A stretch of 64,000 nucleotides of DNA from Blasia pusilla (taxonomy: Eukaryota > Marchantiophyta > Marchantiopsida > Blasiales). Below are positions 1 through 11,129 of the stretch, piece by piece (position 1 is the first letter of the stretch; each line of letters opens with the position of its first letter). The notes below the pieces were generated by a model. It was not told the origin of the DNA. It made no database searches and was given only the letters and a program-made list of their open reading frames with translations. The stretch spans positions 8,556,001 through 8,620,000 of the forward strand of contig CM114271.1 of NCBI GenBank assembly GCA_050084515.1, written 5' to 3'. Position numbers and translations under genes: made by a program.

Positions 1-1990
1 TTCCTTAGGTACTCATTCTCCTGGGTGTCTTTCATGTATCCCTCATGAATCCTTCTTTCGTGATCTCTTTCCTTGGGGAACATTGCTCTCAAGACCCGTG
101 TTGTCGATGGCATGTCCTCATCCCTACGACTCAACGCATCTGAAATGACATTATCCTTCCTTGGCTTGTGGATCAATTCCACATTCATCAATACCAAGGT
201 ATCATGCAATCGCAGTTGTTTTGGGGTCACTCGATTCTGGGTGTCAAAATACTTGAGTGATACGCTATCGGTGAACACTTGAGTCCTGTGAAGTCTAAAG
301 TAGTGACGCCACTTCCTCGAGCAATGAACCATCGTGAACAACTCTTTCTCATGAGTGGGTCACCTCTTGTTGGTGTCACTAAGCTTCTTGCTCTCATAGG
401 CTACAGGTCTCCCTTCTTGTACCAACATTCTTGCAATCGCAAAATCACTAGCATCACTATGCACCTCAAACGATAAGACGAACTCTGGAAGCTTCAATAC
501 TGGCTCCTGCGATAGGATCTCCTTGACTCGGTTGAGCGCGTCATTCACTTATTGGGTCCACGTCATATTAGCGTACTTCGCGGTCCAATCCGTGAGAGGT
601 CTCACAATTCTTGAAAATTTCCTCACACAGGTTCTATAGAATTGAACCGTGCCGATGAATCTCTTCATTCCCTTCACTGTGGAAGGCAATTTTCATTCGA
701 TGATCAATTTCACCTTGTCCATATTTGAACTAACTCCATTTGCGCTAACCACATGAGCCAAGAACTTGATCTTGCGCAACCTGAACTCACCCTTTTCCAT
801 ATTTGCATACAAATTGTTTTCCCTTAGTTTCAACAACACCGCTCTCAAGTGTCGAATGTGCTCCTCTAGTGACTTTGAATAGATGAGTATATCATCTATG
901 TAGATGATAACGAACTCATGATCATGTGTCTCCTCATGGAAAATTGAGTTCATCAATGTGGTGAACGTCGGAGGCGCATTACATAGACTGAAGGGCATCA
1001 CCACAAACTCGAACGAGTCATATCTTGTTCTACATGCTGTCTTCTCCACATCCGCTTTAGAAATCCAAATCTGGTAATATCCTGACTTCAAGTCAATCCT
1101 ACTAAAGTATTTCGCCCCCAAAAGTCTATCAAAGAGGTCATCAATCCTTGACAGAGGGTAATTTTTTCTCACCGTCACCTTATTCAGCACACGATAATCC
1201 ACACAAAGTCCCATTTTTCCATCCTTCTTCTTCACACAGAGAACATGTGCTCCTTACGGTGACTTGCTGGTACTGATGTAGCCCTTCTCCAAGAGCTCAC
1301 TTAATTGCTTTTTCAAATCATCAAATTCCTCCTGATTCAATCTTTATAGGGCCTTGGAAGGTGGTTGAGATCCGGGAATGACCTATATCTTATGATCAAT
1401 TGCCCTATGTGGTGGCAACTTGTTCGAAACCTCATTCGTCAAGACATCACCAAACTCCTTCACCACTCTTTGGAATAGTTTTTGGATTCCCCTCGAAGTC
1501 GCATCCTAATCTCTACGCTTCTTGCATGTGGCTTTCTCTACCTGTCTCATTAAGCAAAGAAACCCATCTTCCATCTCGGTCAAAATCCTTCTCGTAATGG
1601 CGTTTACCAACTCATTTTTCACATGAACCTCACGAACCAACCTCAATTGCAACCATTTTCCTTTCACTAAGACGTTCAACCTAAACGATCTCCGCCTCAG
1701 CCCCACCTCATATGCATCCAAGAATGTATTGCCCAAGACCCCGTCAATACCATTCATCTCGCACATGGTGAAATTCTCCTTCAACTCGAATACTCGGCAT
1801 CATATTGTGAGTCTAGCACCAACTTGGAAGTTCGATGAGACTTGCCTCCAACAAAGCCTACTCGGATGGGCTAGTCGGCCTTGGAGGTTGACAGAACCAA
1901 CTCCTTCATAATTCTCAGGCTTAGGAAGGAGTGCATCGTACCTGTATCCACGAGCAACATCACATCACAATTAGAAATCTTTGATCTCAA
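1..1990 (-). pseudogene. Protease-RT-RNase H of Gypsy family A, broken
   Basis: The protease active site DTG with following TMHSF lies near 1,951-1,931, and a protease C-terminal part (GIDGVLGNTFLD) is read at 1,784-1,506. RT occupies 1,235-693: a DYRVLNKVT motif, FSRIDLKSGYYQ, and YIDD at 902-891. RNase H follows at 548-360 (SFEVHSDASDFAI) and continues in fragments to base 1, ending with an SDALSR motif near 150-130 that marks the RNase H / integrase linker. The domain order and motifs are those of Ty3/Gypsy pol. In-frame stops and frameshifts between blocks make it a pseudogene. Integrase is not in the window. Confidence 0.88.
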
Positions 1991-1999
1991 GTACACCAA

Positions 2000-3143
2000 G
2001 TTGGGCGTCCTCTTGGTGATTTGAAGAGACATCTCTAGACCTCCGCCAACAAGTGCTTAGCAGCTAACGCAATCATACTCCAAGTACTAACCTTTGGTTT
2101 GGAGTATCCCTTTGCCATGTGCTTAGGTTTTCCACAGTTGTAGCATATCACCTTGCTGTTTTCCGACTTCGGATGCTACGCTCCTTTTGGCTTAGCATGG
2201 TGTTCCTGTCGCTTTGCCGCCGGGTTGAGAGACTCTTCTTGGTCACGCTCAACTCCACTTCAGACTCTCTTGGATGCCCCTTGTTCTTCAAACTCTTCAA
2301 AAAAAATTTGGTCTCAAAGGGCCTTGGTGTTTGGACCTCATCGTCCCCAATCCACTCCGCTAGCCTCAAAAGTTCCACATAGGTGTTAGGCAACTCCGGC
2401 ATTCTGCACACGGCCTTCTCCGCACTCGATTTAAGTCCAATAATAAAGATCACCTTCTACACAGCCTCATCAATCTTAGGAATGGAGATCAAATTTGCGT
2501 TGAACTCCCTCACATAAGCGCTAAGGGACCCGGTCTCCCGTAGCCGCACGAGCACTATCGTATCGCAAAGTTCTTTGTACTCCAGAGTGAATCGATCAAC
2601 AATCAACACCTTTAACTCCTCCCAATGCAGAGGTGAATCACCAGCCACATGTTCTTCTCGTTGAGTTTTCCACCATTATAGCGCATGATCCCTTAGGAAC
2701 GTGACTGCCACTATCACCTTATCCTGCTCCGCTACCCTCTGCGCCTGGAAGTAGAGTTCCAACTTTGTAAGGAAATCCTTTACCTTTTGAGAATGACCCA
2801 CTCCAGTGAATGGCATGGGCACGTTCTTCTTGCACAACTTTTTCCTGGAACTCGAAGATCGGTCTGACTCAAGCTCTCGAATCTATGTGCTTTGCTAGGA
2901 TATTTTCTCGGTCATCAGCTTCATTAAGTCCATCATTTGGGCATAGAATGTTGGGTCACTTGAGTTTGGAGTCAATGGCCCTGCCAAAGGGTAAACATTT
3001 GGGACATCCTCATGTCTCGTGTGCGGCACCTCGAGAGTCAGAGTCTCCTCCACGGGCTCTTGATTCGGCATCGGTTCGTCTCTCGATTCACGTCGCTTGA
3101 TTTGGCATTTCCGTGGTTCATCACCTGCAGTCACCATCTTCAA
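2000..3143 (-). pseudogene. Gag of Gypsy family A, broken
   Basis: Three overlapping minus-strand pieces (3,143-2,895; 2,648-2,457; 2,453-2,148) together resemble a Gypsy capsid and nucleocapsid. The middle piece has the capsid signature around HWEELK with a following long helix and YVREF. The last piece leads into a zinc knuckle at 2,145-2,104 of the form C-x2-C-x4-H-x4-Y. The fourth ligand, normally Cys, is Tyr here (a TGC to TAC type G-to-A change), so the knuckle is damaged. The first Met at 3,143 is the likeliest start because the primer-site leader lies upstream. Several frame changes separate the pieces. Confidence 0.75.
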
Positions 3144-3198
3144 GATACCTCACTCAGATCTCCTCCTTGTTTCTTATGTCCCTCCCTGAGTGTCCGGG

Positions 3199-4010
3199 TG
3201 TGATACTTTCAACTTTCAAAATTTTGAGGATAGGCACAATTTTGTATCAAAAAGAGTACAAAAGTCTTCAGAAATGACTTTCAGAGCAGATAGGAAAGTA
3301 GGAAAGTTATGACTAGCGGATTCATAGGGATCACATGAAGAGTCAAGAGAACCGTAGATTACAGTAGTGTAAAGATCCCAAGAGGTGCCTACTTAGCCAG
3401 AAGCGCTTCAGATCCTTGGTACAGACCTTGTTTGAAAGGCTATTTAAAGATCATCAATGTAGTTCCCACTACCATTCCCTTAGGACATCCTTATGCTATA
3501 GGAATGGTCGAGAAAGGGAGCAGTACCCTCTCGCGCTTGTAAACACTTTGAAGCCTTCTTGCTCTTAATGGAATAGTAAAGACCTCATTTCTTCATTCTG
3601 ATGTGCAGCGTATATGCATGAGTGATCTGATTGGGTTTGCGGAGTGAGGAGTGAGGAGTGGATTGGAAGACCAGCTTTCACCAAAAGAAAAATCAATTGT
3701 GAGATGTGAGAAATATGTTTGATAGAGAGTAGCCTGCCAAGACGGATTGAGTTTTGAGAGTAGGAGAAGCCATCTAGTTGCTAAAATCTCTGTCAAGTTC
3801 TTTGGTATTGAGTGAGAATGTGCTTGAGTATTCGTCCTATTCCACTTGAGAGGACACATGGAAGGAAATCTTGGTACTTGAGAGAAGAAGAATGACATGA
3901 TGAATATTTGAATCAAATTTGTATACACACAATTATAATTTTTACATGATAACAACATACATTAAGCTCTCTTTTCAGATAATAGTGATCTTCTTGGGGA
4001 TTGAACTTCA
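3199..4010 (+). repeat. Tat-like LTR fragment in the leader of Gypsy A
   Basis: It starts TGTGATAC and contains the same blocks as the LTRs at 5,898-7,112 and 8,772-9,978: GGATTCATAGGGATC, a TATTTAAAG promoter-like box near 3,450, AGTACCCTCTCG, GAGAGTAGCCTGCC and a GGGGATTGAAC end. At about 810 bp it is shorter than the 1.2-kb reference LTR, so part has been lost. The flanks do not give a convincing target-site duplication. Confidence 0.75.
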
Positions 4011-4136
4011 TAAATAATCATAAAAAGATCATTTTCTATTATCTTTGTACATTATACTGGGCCTTGCGGCTACCTTGGGTTTCCCCCAAGCGTCTGGTTG
4101 CTCCCATGACCCCAAGTTCTCACTCACCAAGGATAA

Positions 4137-4148
4137 GCTCTGATACTA
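4137..4148 (-). other. Primer binding site, tRNA-iMet type, Gypsy A
   Basis: On the minus strand the bases read TAGTATCAGAGC, one change from the usual TGGTATCAGAGC complementary to initiator tRNA-Met. It lies two bases inside the LTR end at 4,151, where a PBS should be, and so fixes that LTR boundary and the element's orientation. Confidence 0.8.
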
Positions 4149-4150
4149 CA

Positions 4151-5112
4151 TGTCGTGCGACTACTTCTTTTGAATGTCAATCTTAGAGTTGCAGAAGCGT
4201 ACGTTCAGTAGGACATGCTCTCAACGCCACCCTGCACCCAAACACACTTACGATAGTCTGGTTTGGGTCAAACGGCCTTCCCTCATTCCTAGGCTCCCCA
4301 TACGAGCAAGTCTTCCGAGACTTTAACAAATTTTTTTGGTTAGTCTAAGCACCTTAAACGATGTCAGAGCGCCTAGCGGTCCCAACTCTCCAATAGACCT
4401 TGCATCAGTCCCCAACCAAGACTCAAAAATATGAGTTGCAAGTTGGAATCCAAAAGGGACCTCCAAAATCCATTCTATTGGACTTGGTTCGGGTTCCGAA
4501 GACCAACGCCAAAACTCCCGATCCATTCGGTGCCCTTGAGTCGCCTCGCGGCGCCAAAAGTGGGGTTTGAGTTCCAAAGCACCCTTGGAGACTTTCCCCC
4601 TTACTAGTACTTATGGGGACTCTCGGCCTCCCCCTAACTTTGGGGAAGGACCACCCAAGCCCCTCTTTTTGGCCCTCAACCCGACTTCCCATACTCCCCG
4701 TCGGATTTGGCCCATATGTCTGCTTTTGCTTGAGCGTTTGCAAAGATATTTGATGTGTTAGAATTTACTCAACATGAGCTTCCCAACGCTACCTTATTTG
4801 TCCCAAATGCATAATGAGACTAAAAGTTATGGTCAAAACTACAGTCAAAAACTCCAAACGTAAGCCGCGTCCCTAGTCCGGTTCTCACCCCATAGCCACG
4901 TCTCCTCTAAGACTCGACTTCTCTTAAGTCTAGGTTCCGCTTTTGGATCTAGTCTCCTTAGTCGCGAAAAAAAATGCATGAAACACTTGAAACGCTTGCC
5001 TCGCTTGGGCCTCACACTTCTGTTTTCCTAACTCCAAAGCAAATACCATCCTAGTGTGAGCTCTTTAGAGTTTGGATGTTTCGCTTGGTACTCGTTTGGT
5101 TACGAGGGTTGC
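4151..5112 (-). repeat. LTR-A, 5' LTR of Gypsy family A
   Basis: On the plus strand it begins TGTCGTGCGACTACTTC, directly beside the primer site. It ends near CTCGTTTGGTTACGAGGGTTG. The same sequence family occurs at 35,989-36,373, 42,743-43,730, 44,797-45,430, 51,082-52,098, 54,478-55,332 and 55,352-56,372. Full-length copies are about 1.0 kb with TG...CA ends. The outer end here is slightly eroded compared with other copies, which end GGGTCACGACA. Confidence 0.85.
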
Positions 5113-5897
5113 AAAAGATGCCCCCAACAATCCTTGTCAGTTTTTGTTGGAAGGGTTAATGGACAAACCAATTTGAAATTGTCGTAGATCAAGAAGCTTT
5201 GTATGTTGTGGAAGAAACAGTGCGCAATTTTGGGATGGGACAAGAAAATTATGGTCGATCTTGCAAGCTCCCATAGTTGCCATTGCAATTTCAAAAAAAA
5301 TTAGGGTAAAAACTTTAAATCCTAAAATTGAAACCGTCACCGTCATCGTCACCATTTCCATTGATGTTCACCATTTTCTACGATTTTGGATGTCTGTCGT
5401 CGCCATCGCCATTCAACGCCGCGTCTGGCCGCTGCCGCCAAACTTGGTCGAGTCCCTCCATGCCACCACCATTTGTGCCCTCCTTGGCTTCAACAAGATG
5501 ACCTTGAATTTCATGGGGTTGAATTTTTTGTCTCACTTTGCTATGCTTTGAGAGTTGTAGCTGCTCGACGACGATCAAGTACCGTGTCGTGACACTTGCA
5601 ACTGCAACGCGAGATACCGTTGATGGCCGCACTGCACCGTCTTGATTGCATAGCCACACCATTATTGAGGAGCAGAGCGTGTGTTGTTGAAAGAGGAGGG
5701 TATGTTTTTGAATGCCGCATCCCATCACCGAGTGTCGTGCCGTTTGTAGCCGTTCCGTGTCGCACCGTACTATTGTACCCGCACTGCACAAGGGGGCTGG
5801 TATTCTGGAAGGAGAGAGTAAGAGAGGAGAGGAAGAGAGGAAGAGAGGAGAGTCTCTCTCCAAAAAAAGGGCCAAATCCTTAAACTATCTTCAAAAT
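5113..5897. repeat. Unclassified dispersed repeat, partner at 30,981-31,690
   Basis: No coding signature is convincing. The block around 5,560-5,790 (gtgacacttgcaactgcaacgcg, repeated gccgcactgcaccg-like phrases) reappears diverged at about 31,395-31,640, with the same order of phrases. The preceding stretches also correspond loosely. It may be the remnant of another mobile element. A purine-rich GAGAGGAAGAGAGG run lies at 5,815-5,855. Confidence 0.5.
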
Positions 5898-7112
5898 TGT
5901 GATATCCACAATTTTGTACTTTTGATGAAATATATCTTTTTATTGAACAAAGACTTGTATATACATTATGATTTTGATTATTATATATTATTATGGTGAG
6001 GAAGGAGTAAGATTAAAGTGAATCACGAAGCTCCAAGGACAAGGTAGAGAGATAGAAAATCAAGGATTTGCCTAAGAGGAGAGGAGAATAAAATAATGAA
6101 GTCTCTAGACCCAACAAGAAGCTTCGGAACGACAACAAAGCTCTATGAAGTGCTTTGCTCTATAACGAAGCATAAAGAAGCATGAAGAAGAAGAGAAAGA
6201 AATACAAAGCAGAAAGAACGAATCACCTAGAACAAGAACAAAGAATGGAGAGCTTCGTCTTCAGATTAGGAGAAAGAGCTTCGTCATCAAGCGAAGCAAA
6301 AGAGGTCCAGACTTAGAAGCGAAGCTAAGATTGACAGTGATTTCAAGCGACACATAGTTAGAAGAGTTAGAATAGGAAAAGACGCAACCCTTTGTATCAA
6401 ATTGGTAGTTATGACAGTTTTGTTCTGCGGATTCATAGGGATCTCAGGAAAAGCAAAGAGCACCATAGATCTAGGTAGTTACAAATGTTGAAGAGCCACC
6501 AGCTTCATAAAAAATGCTTCGAATCTTTGGATCATTCCTCCTTCAGAGAGTATGTAAGAAGCATAGAAGTAGCTATCATTATCATTCTCTTACGAAGTCC
6601 TCGTGCTATAGAAATGCTCCGAGCAAGGGAGTAGTACCCTCTTGAGCTTGTATACACTTTGAAGCTTTCTCATTCTTGATGGAGTAGTAAAGCAATCATT
6701 CATTCATTCTGATGTGCGATGCTTATGTCTGAGTATTATTTTTGGGTCTGCAGAGTGAAGAGTGAATCAGGAGAACCTTTATCATCAATGGAATAATCAA
6801 CATAAAGTTGGTAGGAAAACTGTTTGACAGAGAGTAGCCTGCCGAGACGGATTGAGTTCCAAAAGTAGGAGAAGCCAGCTTTCATGTTGAGGTCTCTGTG
6901 ATGTTTCTTGATATCGAGAGGAAATTTACCTGAACATGCTGTCAACTCCACTAGAGAGAATTGAGAAAAGAAACTTTGGTACTAAGAAAGATCCAAAGAT
7001 ATTGATAAGACATTGAATATAAATCATACACATTTAAATACAACTATTACAACAGAATTATAATTTCAAACTCTCTTTTCATCAAACAATGATCCTCTTG
7101 GGGATCGAACCA
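5898..7112 (+). repeat. 5' LTR of the Tat-like element
   Basis: Starts TGTGATATCC, ends GGGGATCGAACCA just before the primer site. The body carries many GAAGC/CGAAG words, a TATGTAAGAAGC box near 6,550 where the 3' LTR has TATTTAAGAAAC, and AGTACCCTCTTGAGC downstream. It aligns with 8,772-9,978 over its full length with scattered substitutions and small indels. Confidence 0.88.
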
Positions 7113-7119
7113 TAAAATT

Positions 7120-7140
7120 TTTGGCGCCGCTGCGGGGGAT
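7120..7140 (+). other. Primer binding site, tRNA-Asp type
   Basis: The bases TTTGGCGCCGCTGCGGGGGA match the PBS used by plant Tat/Athila elements (TGGCGCCGTTGCCGGGGA) with a few changes. The position, eight bases inside the 5' LTR, supports the assignment to that group. Confidence 0.8.
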
Positions 7141-7171
7141 CATAAGCTTTGTTGGAGAGGGAGAGAGACAC

Positions 7172-7330
7172 ATGGGGAATCCAAGAGTCGAGAAAGAAGC
7201 CTCATCTCCTAGAAGATCCAACCAGCTAGTTCTTACTGAAGACCATATGCTATCTCTAGCTATCCCCCTAAGACAATGGATGAAAGAAGATAACAACCGG
7301 TTTGCTGCATTGGTGCTAGAAAAGATATAA
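7172..7330 (+). pseudogene. Gag N-terminal remnant of the Tat-like element
   Basis: A 52-codon stretch starts MGNPRVEKEAS about 30 bases past the primer site and ends at a TAA after VLEKI. It is basic and then helical (HMLSLAIPLRQWMKEDNN). The position says gag start; the sequence itself is not distinctive. The rest of gag and all of pol are deleted. Confidence 0.45.
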
Positions 7331-7785
7331 CAATTAATTAGTATTGTCAAAGAACCAGTCGCCGAACGGTGCTTCGCCCATGAACTTCAGTTGTACTTGG
7401 TGATGACCCAGTACTTCTATTTATGGGAGGAAAACCGGGCAGGAAGATTAAGAGCACTTGCACACTCCTGTAGGCTTTAGGAATTAGGAAGATCTAATTT
7501 CCCTCCAATTTTCCTATGTATATTCATAAGCAAGAATTGACAACCGATGAGGTGCTGGATTGGTCACAAGTTACTCCCGTCCGCTTACCAAGAAAGAGCG
7601 GAACGGTTACTAGTGGAAGCCGCGAAGTCACCCTGCCACGCAAAGCAACCCCAAAGCAACATCCACATACTTCGGCTTCACAGAAGGATGTGGAGTTCAC
7701 CGAATTGCCAAGACCGTAGCGCGGCAGAGTTAATTTTGAAACACCCTCTGAAACAGAGCCCGCAACCCACGAGGACTCCAACAAG

Positions 7786-8775
7786 ATGCCTCGTGCTAGC
7801 AATCATCGTCCTGCTCTACGTCTCATGTCCCAGACAGCCAACGATATGGTGTGGTTCCTGAATTTGACTGTCTTGGTCATGAATCAACTACAACAAGTTC
7901 TCCACCTGGAAGACACAACCGCGATGGACCAGTATTTACAAGCGCTTGATGACCTCAACTGTAGGGCCCAAGCTTCGTCAGAGAACAAAGCATAGCGCAA
8001 AATGGTAGAAACAAACCTTCAACTGCGGGATCAAGAACTCGAAGACACTACGACGACACTTTGCAAAGTTCAAAGCGACTTGGTCCAGAGTCAATACGAA
8101 GCACGGAACGCACGCCAATGGGAGAGCTTGGCGATTAACATGGAGTGTGGGGCTGATCAGTTAGCTTTGCAGGTCAAGGAAGCTTTGCAACTGATTCAAC
8201 AATACCGACACCAAGTGCATCGTATCAGCCACGAATTCAAGAAATTGGCCACACAAGAACATCAAGAAACAAACAAAGACTTAGTGGCACACATCTCGGA
8301 GGCTACGGGTAAGATCGTTGTCTTGGAGGCAGAACAGAAGCTGCTCAAAGAAGTGCAGTTAGACCCAAAAGATGTCAAGGAGTTCGTCGACAAAGCAGGC
8401 AAGAGTTTCGATTATCAGATGAGCGAGGAGATCGCCTATATCAACAAACATTGGAAGCGAAAATTTGACAACCATACCAAGTCTCTCCCGGAAGTTGTCC
8501 CCAACATCCCAATTACTCTTGAAGAACTCCCACTATTTACTCCATCCGATGTCTTAGTCCAGAACGAAGTAATAGGAAGCTTGCTTGTTGTTTACAAATG
8601 GCGAGAGAAAATGAAAAATCACACCCCCAACATTATCAACAAACCTTCCACTATTCATGGTCGTTTGGGGCCTTCACCTGAGTTTGATAGTTTAGATGAT
8701 ACTTTTTATGGAATTAGAAGAAACATCATGAAGTGTTCGCCGGGGCGGCTCACATTTGAGGGAGGGGGTATGTGA
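7786..8775 (+). pseudogene. Coiled-coil accessory ORF (3' ORF) of the Tat-like element, one stop
   Basis: One frame runs from the Met at 7,786 to 8,775, interrupted by a single TAG at 7,996. The 257 codons after it are open. The protein is mostly predicted helix with heptad-like spacing (LQLRDQELEDTTTTLCKVQ, NARQWESLAINMECGADQLAL, EYIN-HWKRKFDNHTKSLP). Homologous blocks occur on the minus strand at 47,206-48,165, with shared words YEARNAQQWESLA, GADQL and HWKRQFEQHNTALPDV. Its last codons (FEGGGM) are the polypurine tract, so it is the final ORF before the 3' LTR, the place where some Tat elements carry an extra ORF. I do not recognise a domain. Retention in an element that lost pol is notable. 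Confidence 0.7.
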
Positions 8776-9978
8776 TACCCATAATTTTGTACTTTTGAAG
8801 AATTACATCTTTTTATTCAAAGAAGACTTGTATATACATTATGATTTTGATATTATGGTTGCGTAGTAGAAGAATGAGTGAGATTGAAGTGAATCACGAA
8901 GCTTCAAGGACAAGGTAGAGAGATAGAAAATCAAGGATTTTCCTGAGAGGAGAGGAGAATAAAATAACGAAGTCTAAAGACCCAGCAAGAAGCTTCGAAA
9001 GGACAATGAAGCTCTGTTAAGACCTTGTCTATGAAGTGCTTCGCTCCTGAATGAAGCATGAAGCATGAAGAATAAGAGAAAGAAGTACTTCGCTCTTGAA
9101 CGAAGCACGAAGAACGAAGCACTTGGAACAAGAATAAAGAATGGAGCGCTTCGTCTTCGGATGAGGAGAAAGATCTTTGTCCTCAAGCGAAGCAAAAGAG
9201 GTCCAGACTTAGCAGCAAAGCAAAGCTAAGATTGATAGTGATTTCAAGCCACATATAGTTAGAACAGTTAGAATAGGAAAAGGCGCAACTCTTTGCATCA
9301 GATAGGTAGTTATGACAGTTTTGTTCTGCGGATTCATAGGGATCTTAGGAAAAGAGAAGAATACCATAGATCTAGGTAGTTACAAATGTTGAAGAGACAC
9401 CAGCTTCATCAAGAACGCTTAGAATCTTTGGAACACGCCTACTTCAGAGAGTATTTAAGAAACATGAAAGTAGCTATCATCATCATTCTTTCACGAAGTC
9501 CTTATGCTGTAGGAATGGTCCGAGCAAGGGAGTAGTACCCTCTCGTGCTTGTATACACTTTGAAGTTTTCTCATTCTTGATGGAGTAGTAAAGCACTCAT
9601 TCCTTCATTCTGATGTGCGATGCGTATGTCTGAGTATTCTTTTTGGTATGCAGAGTGAAGAGTGAATCAGGCGAACCTTTCTCATCAATGGAATAATCAA
9701 CATGGAGTTGTAGGAAATCTGTTTGACAGAGAGTAGCCTACCGAGACGGATTGAGTTCTGACAGTAGGAGAAGCCAGCTTTCTTGTTGAGATCTCTGTGA
9801 GGTTTCCTGATGTCGAGAGGAAATTTACCTGAGCATGCTATCAACTCCACTAGAGAGAATTGAGAAAAGAAACTTTGGTACTAAGAAAGATCCGAAGATA
9901 TTGATAAGACATTGAATCTAAATTATTCACACCTAAATACAACTATTATAACATAATTGTAATTTGGAACTCTCTTTA
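8772..9978 (+). repeat. 3' LTR of the Tat-like element, 3' end truncated
   Basis: Starts TGTGATACCC right after the polypurine tract and carries the promoter-like TATTTAAGAAAC near 9,450. It matches the 5' LTR until AACTCTCTTT at 9,978, and then sequence switches to DNMT-Gypsy gag. About 34 terminal bases are missing, so the original integration junction cannot be read. Confidence 0.88.
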
Positions 9979-11124
9979 GGAGGGGTCACTCGCACGGGAG
10001 CAGCTGCACCGTCTAGTCGGGTTGGTCCCATGTTCAACCCTGTGGTTGAGTTCTTTGCTGAGTTGAGGGCGAGCTACCAGGGGGTACACACGGAGAAGTT
10101 GCGGAGCATCCACGACTTCCAGAGGCACCCGAGTGAGAGTTTGCGTGAGGCTTACACTCGCTTGCATCGGTTGATCAACGTCACTAAGTGGGTGACAGAG
10201 GCTCATGCTATCCAGTCATGGTACGCGATTCTGGACCGGATCCTACGGACACGGGTGCGGGAGGGGTGCTTCTTATGAACACCTCCCCTACGTTGAGAGA
10301 TGTTTTTAGGACCGCCGAGAACATTGAGCGCAACATGGCGGAGGAGAGCGTAGCCACCATGGGTTCTGGGCGAGAGCAGTCACGATTGTCTACACTACCC
10401 GTGCAGCAACGTGGACTCCGAGATAGGTCGATTGTGGCACCATGAGCTCAAGGAGGATACCGGGAGGCCCTGCCCTAGAGACATGCGCCTTCATATGCGG
10501 CTCAGCAGCAGCCGCCTACTATTACTTTTTGGTCATGTGGTGGAGCCCATCATCAGCGCGATTGCACTCGTCATGCTCATGGACGTGTGCCTCAGCATGG
10601 AGAAGGAGATGGTGTTGCACCAAGAGGTTATCAGTGTGACTATTGTCAAAGGTATGGTCATACACGTGCCAAGTGTTTCAGTCTACATCCTGAGTTACGT
10701 CCGGACTGATGGCTAGAGAGGGCACCAGAGCGAGTAGTCGGTCCGGATGGGCCTAGAGATCGTGCACCAAGTGGTCCCGTTGGGGGACGAGGAGCTGGAG
10801 TTGCCCGACAGGGTGGTGGAGCGGCCCGTGGAGGAGGTAGAGTCCTACTACCTAGACGTGTCGAAGGAGATGATGGGCGTGAGGCTAGGATGGCTGATCA
10901 GATACATCAGCAACAGGAGCAGATTGCCGCTATGGCATTCAGATTATCCGATGCCGGATCCAAGGCATCAACATCATATGGAGCAGCGAGAGATATGGAG
11001 GATCCTGGTTGGATGTGCGGGGTTGCCTAGATGGAGGCCGCCGCAGTTGTGACGCGTGGAGCAGCCGTAAAGTTGGATCCACAGCGAGGGGAAGCCAAGA
11101 AATAGACTAGTCTCCCTCAATCTT
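9979..11124 (+). pseudogene. Gag of DNMT-Gypsy copy 1
   Basis: The capsid-like part (to about 10,275) contains FFAELRASYQG, FQRHPSESLREAYTRLHRL and WVTEAHAIQSWY, the last being the usual C-terminal capsid region. An intact zinc knuckle lies near 10,636-10,680, reading C-x2-C-x4-H-x4-C (CDYCQRYGHTRAKC). After it comes a Gln/Ala-rich helix (HQQQEQIAAMAFRLSDAG). The frame changes several times, and a TAG near 11,030 replaces a likely CAG. The homologous part of copy 2 lies at 32,570-34,560. Role: RNA packaging and particle assembly. Confidence 0.8.
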
Positions 11125-11129
11125 TCACG

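Larger units (their letters stand above)
1..5112 (-). mobile_element. Ty3/Gypsy element, family A: 5' LTR to RNase H, cut by the window start
   Basis: Read on the minus strand, this is an LTR at 4,151-5,112, an initiator-tRNA-Met type primer site at 4,137-4,148, a short leader, gag, protease, RT and RNase H. The integrase and 3' LTR would lie beyond base 1. A plus-oriented Tat-like LTR fragment (3,199-4,010) sits in the leader just ahead of gag. The LTR is the reference for LTR-A, which recurs six more times in the window, mostly as solo or partial LTRs. The reading frames are broken by stops and frameshifts, so the copy is not autonomous. The order PR-RT-RH with a CCHC knuckle is that of ordinary plant Gypsy elements; no methyltransferase is seen here. 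Confidence 0.88.
5898..9978 (+). mobile_element. Tat-like non-autonomous LTR element with coiled-coil ORF
   Basis: Two direct LTRs of about 1.2 kb (5,898-7,112 and 8,772-9,978) flank a 1.66-kb interior. The interior starts with a primer site of the TTGGCGCCG...GGGG type, complementary to tRNA-Asp in the Tat/Athila group. It then holds the first codons of a gag-like ORF and, after a jump, the 3' half of an accessory ORF that runs to the polypurine tract GAGGGAGGGGGTA (8,757-8,771). All of pol is missing, so this is an internal-deletion derivative that depended on a full element such as the one at 59,890-64,000. The 3' LTR lacks its last ~34 bases, where DNMT-Gypsy sequence begins at 9,979. Between 7,331 and 7,785 I see only decayed ORF remnants. 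Confidence 0.85.
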
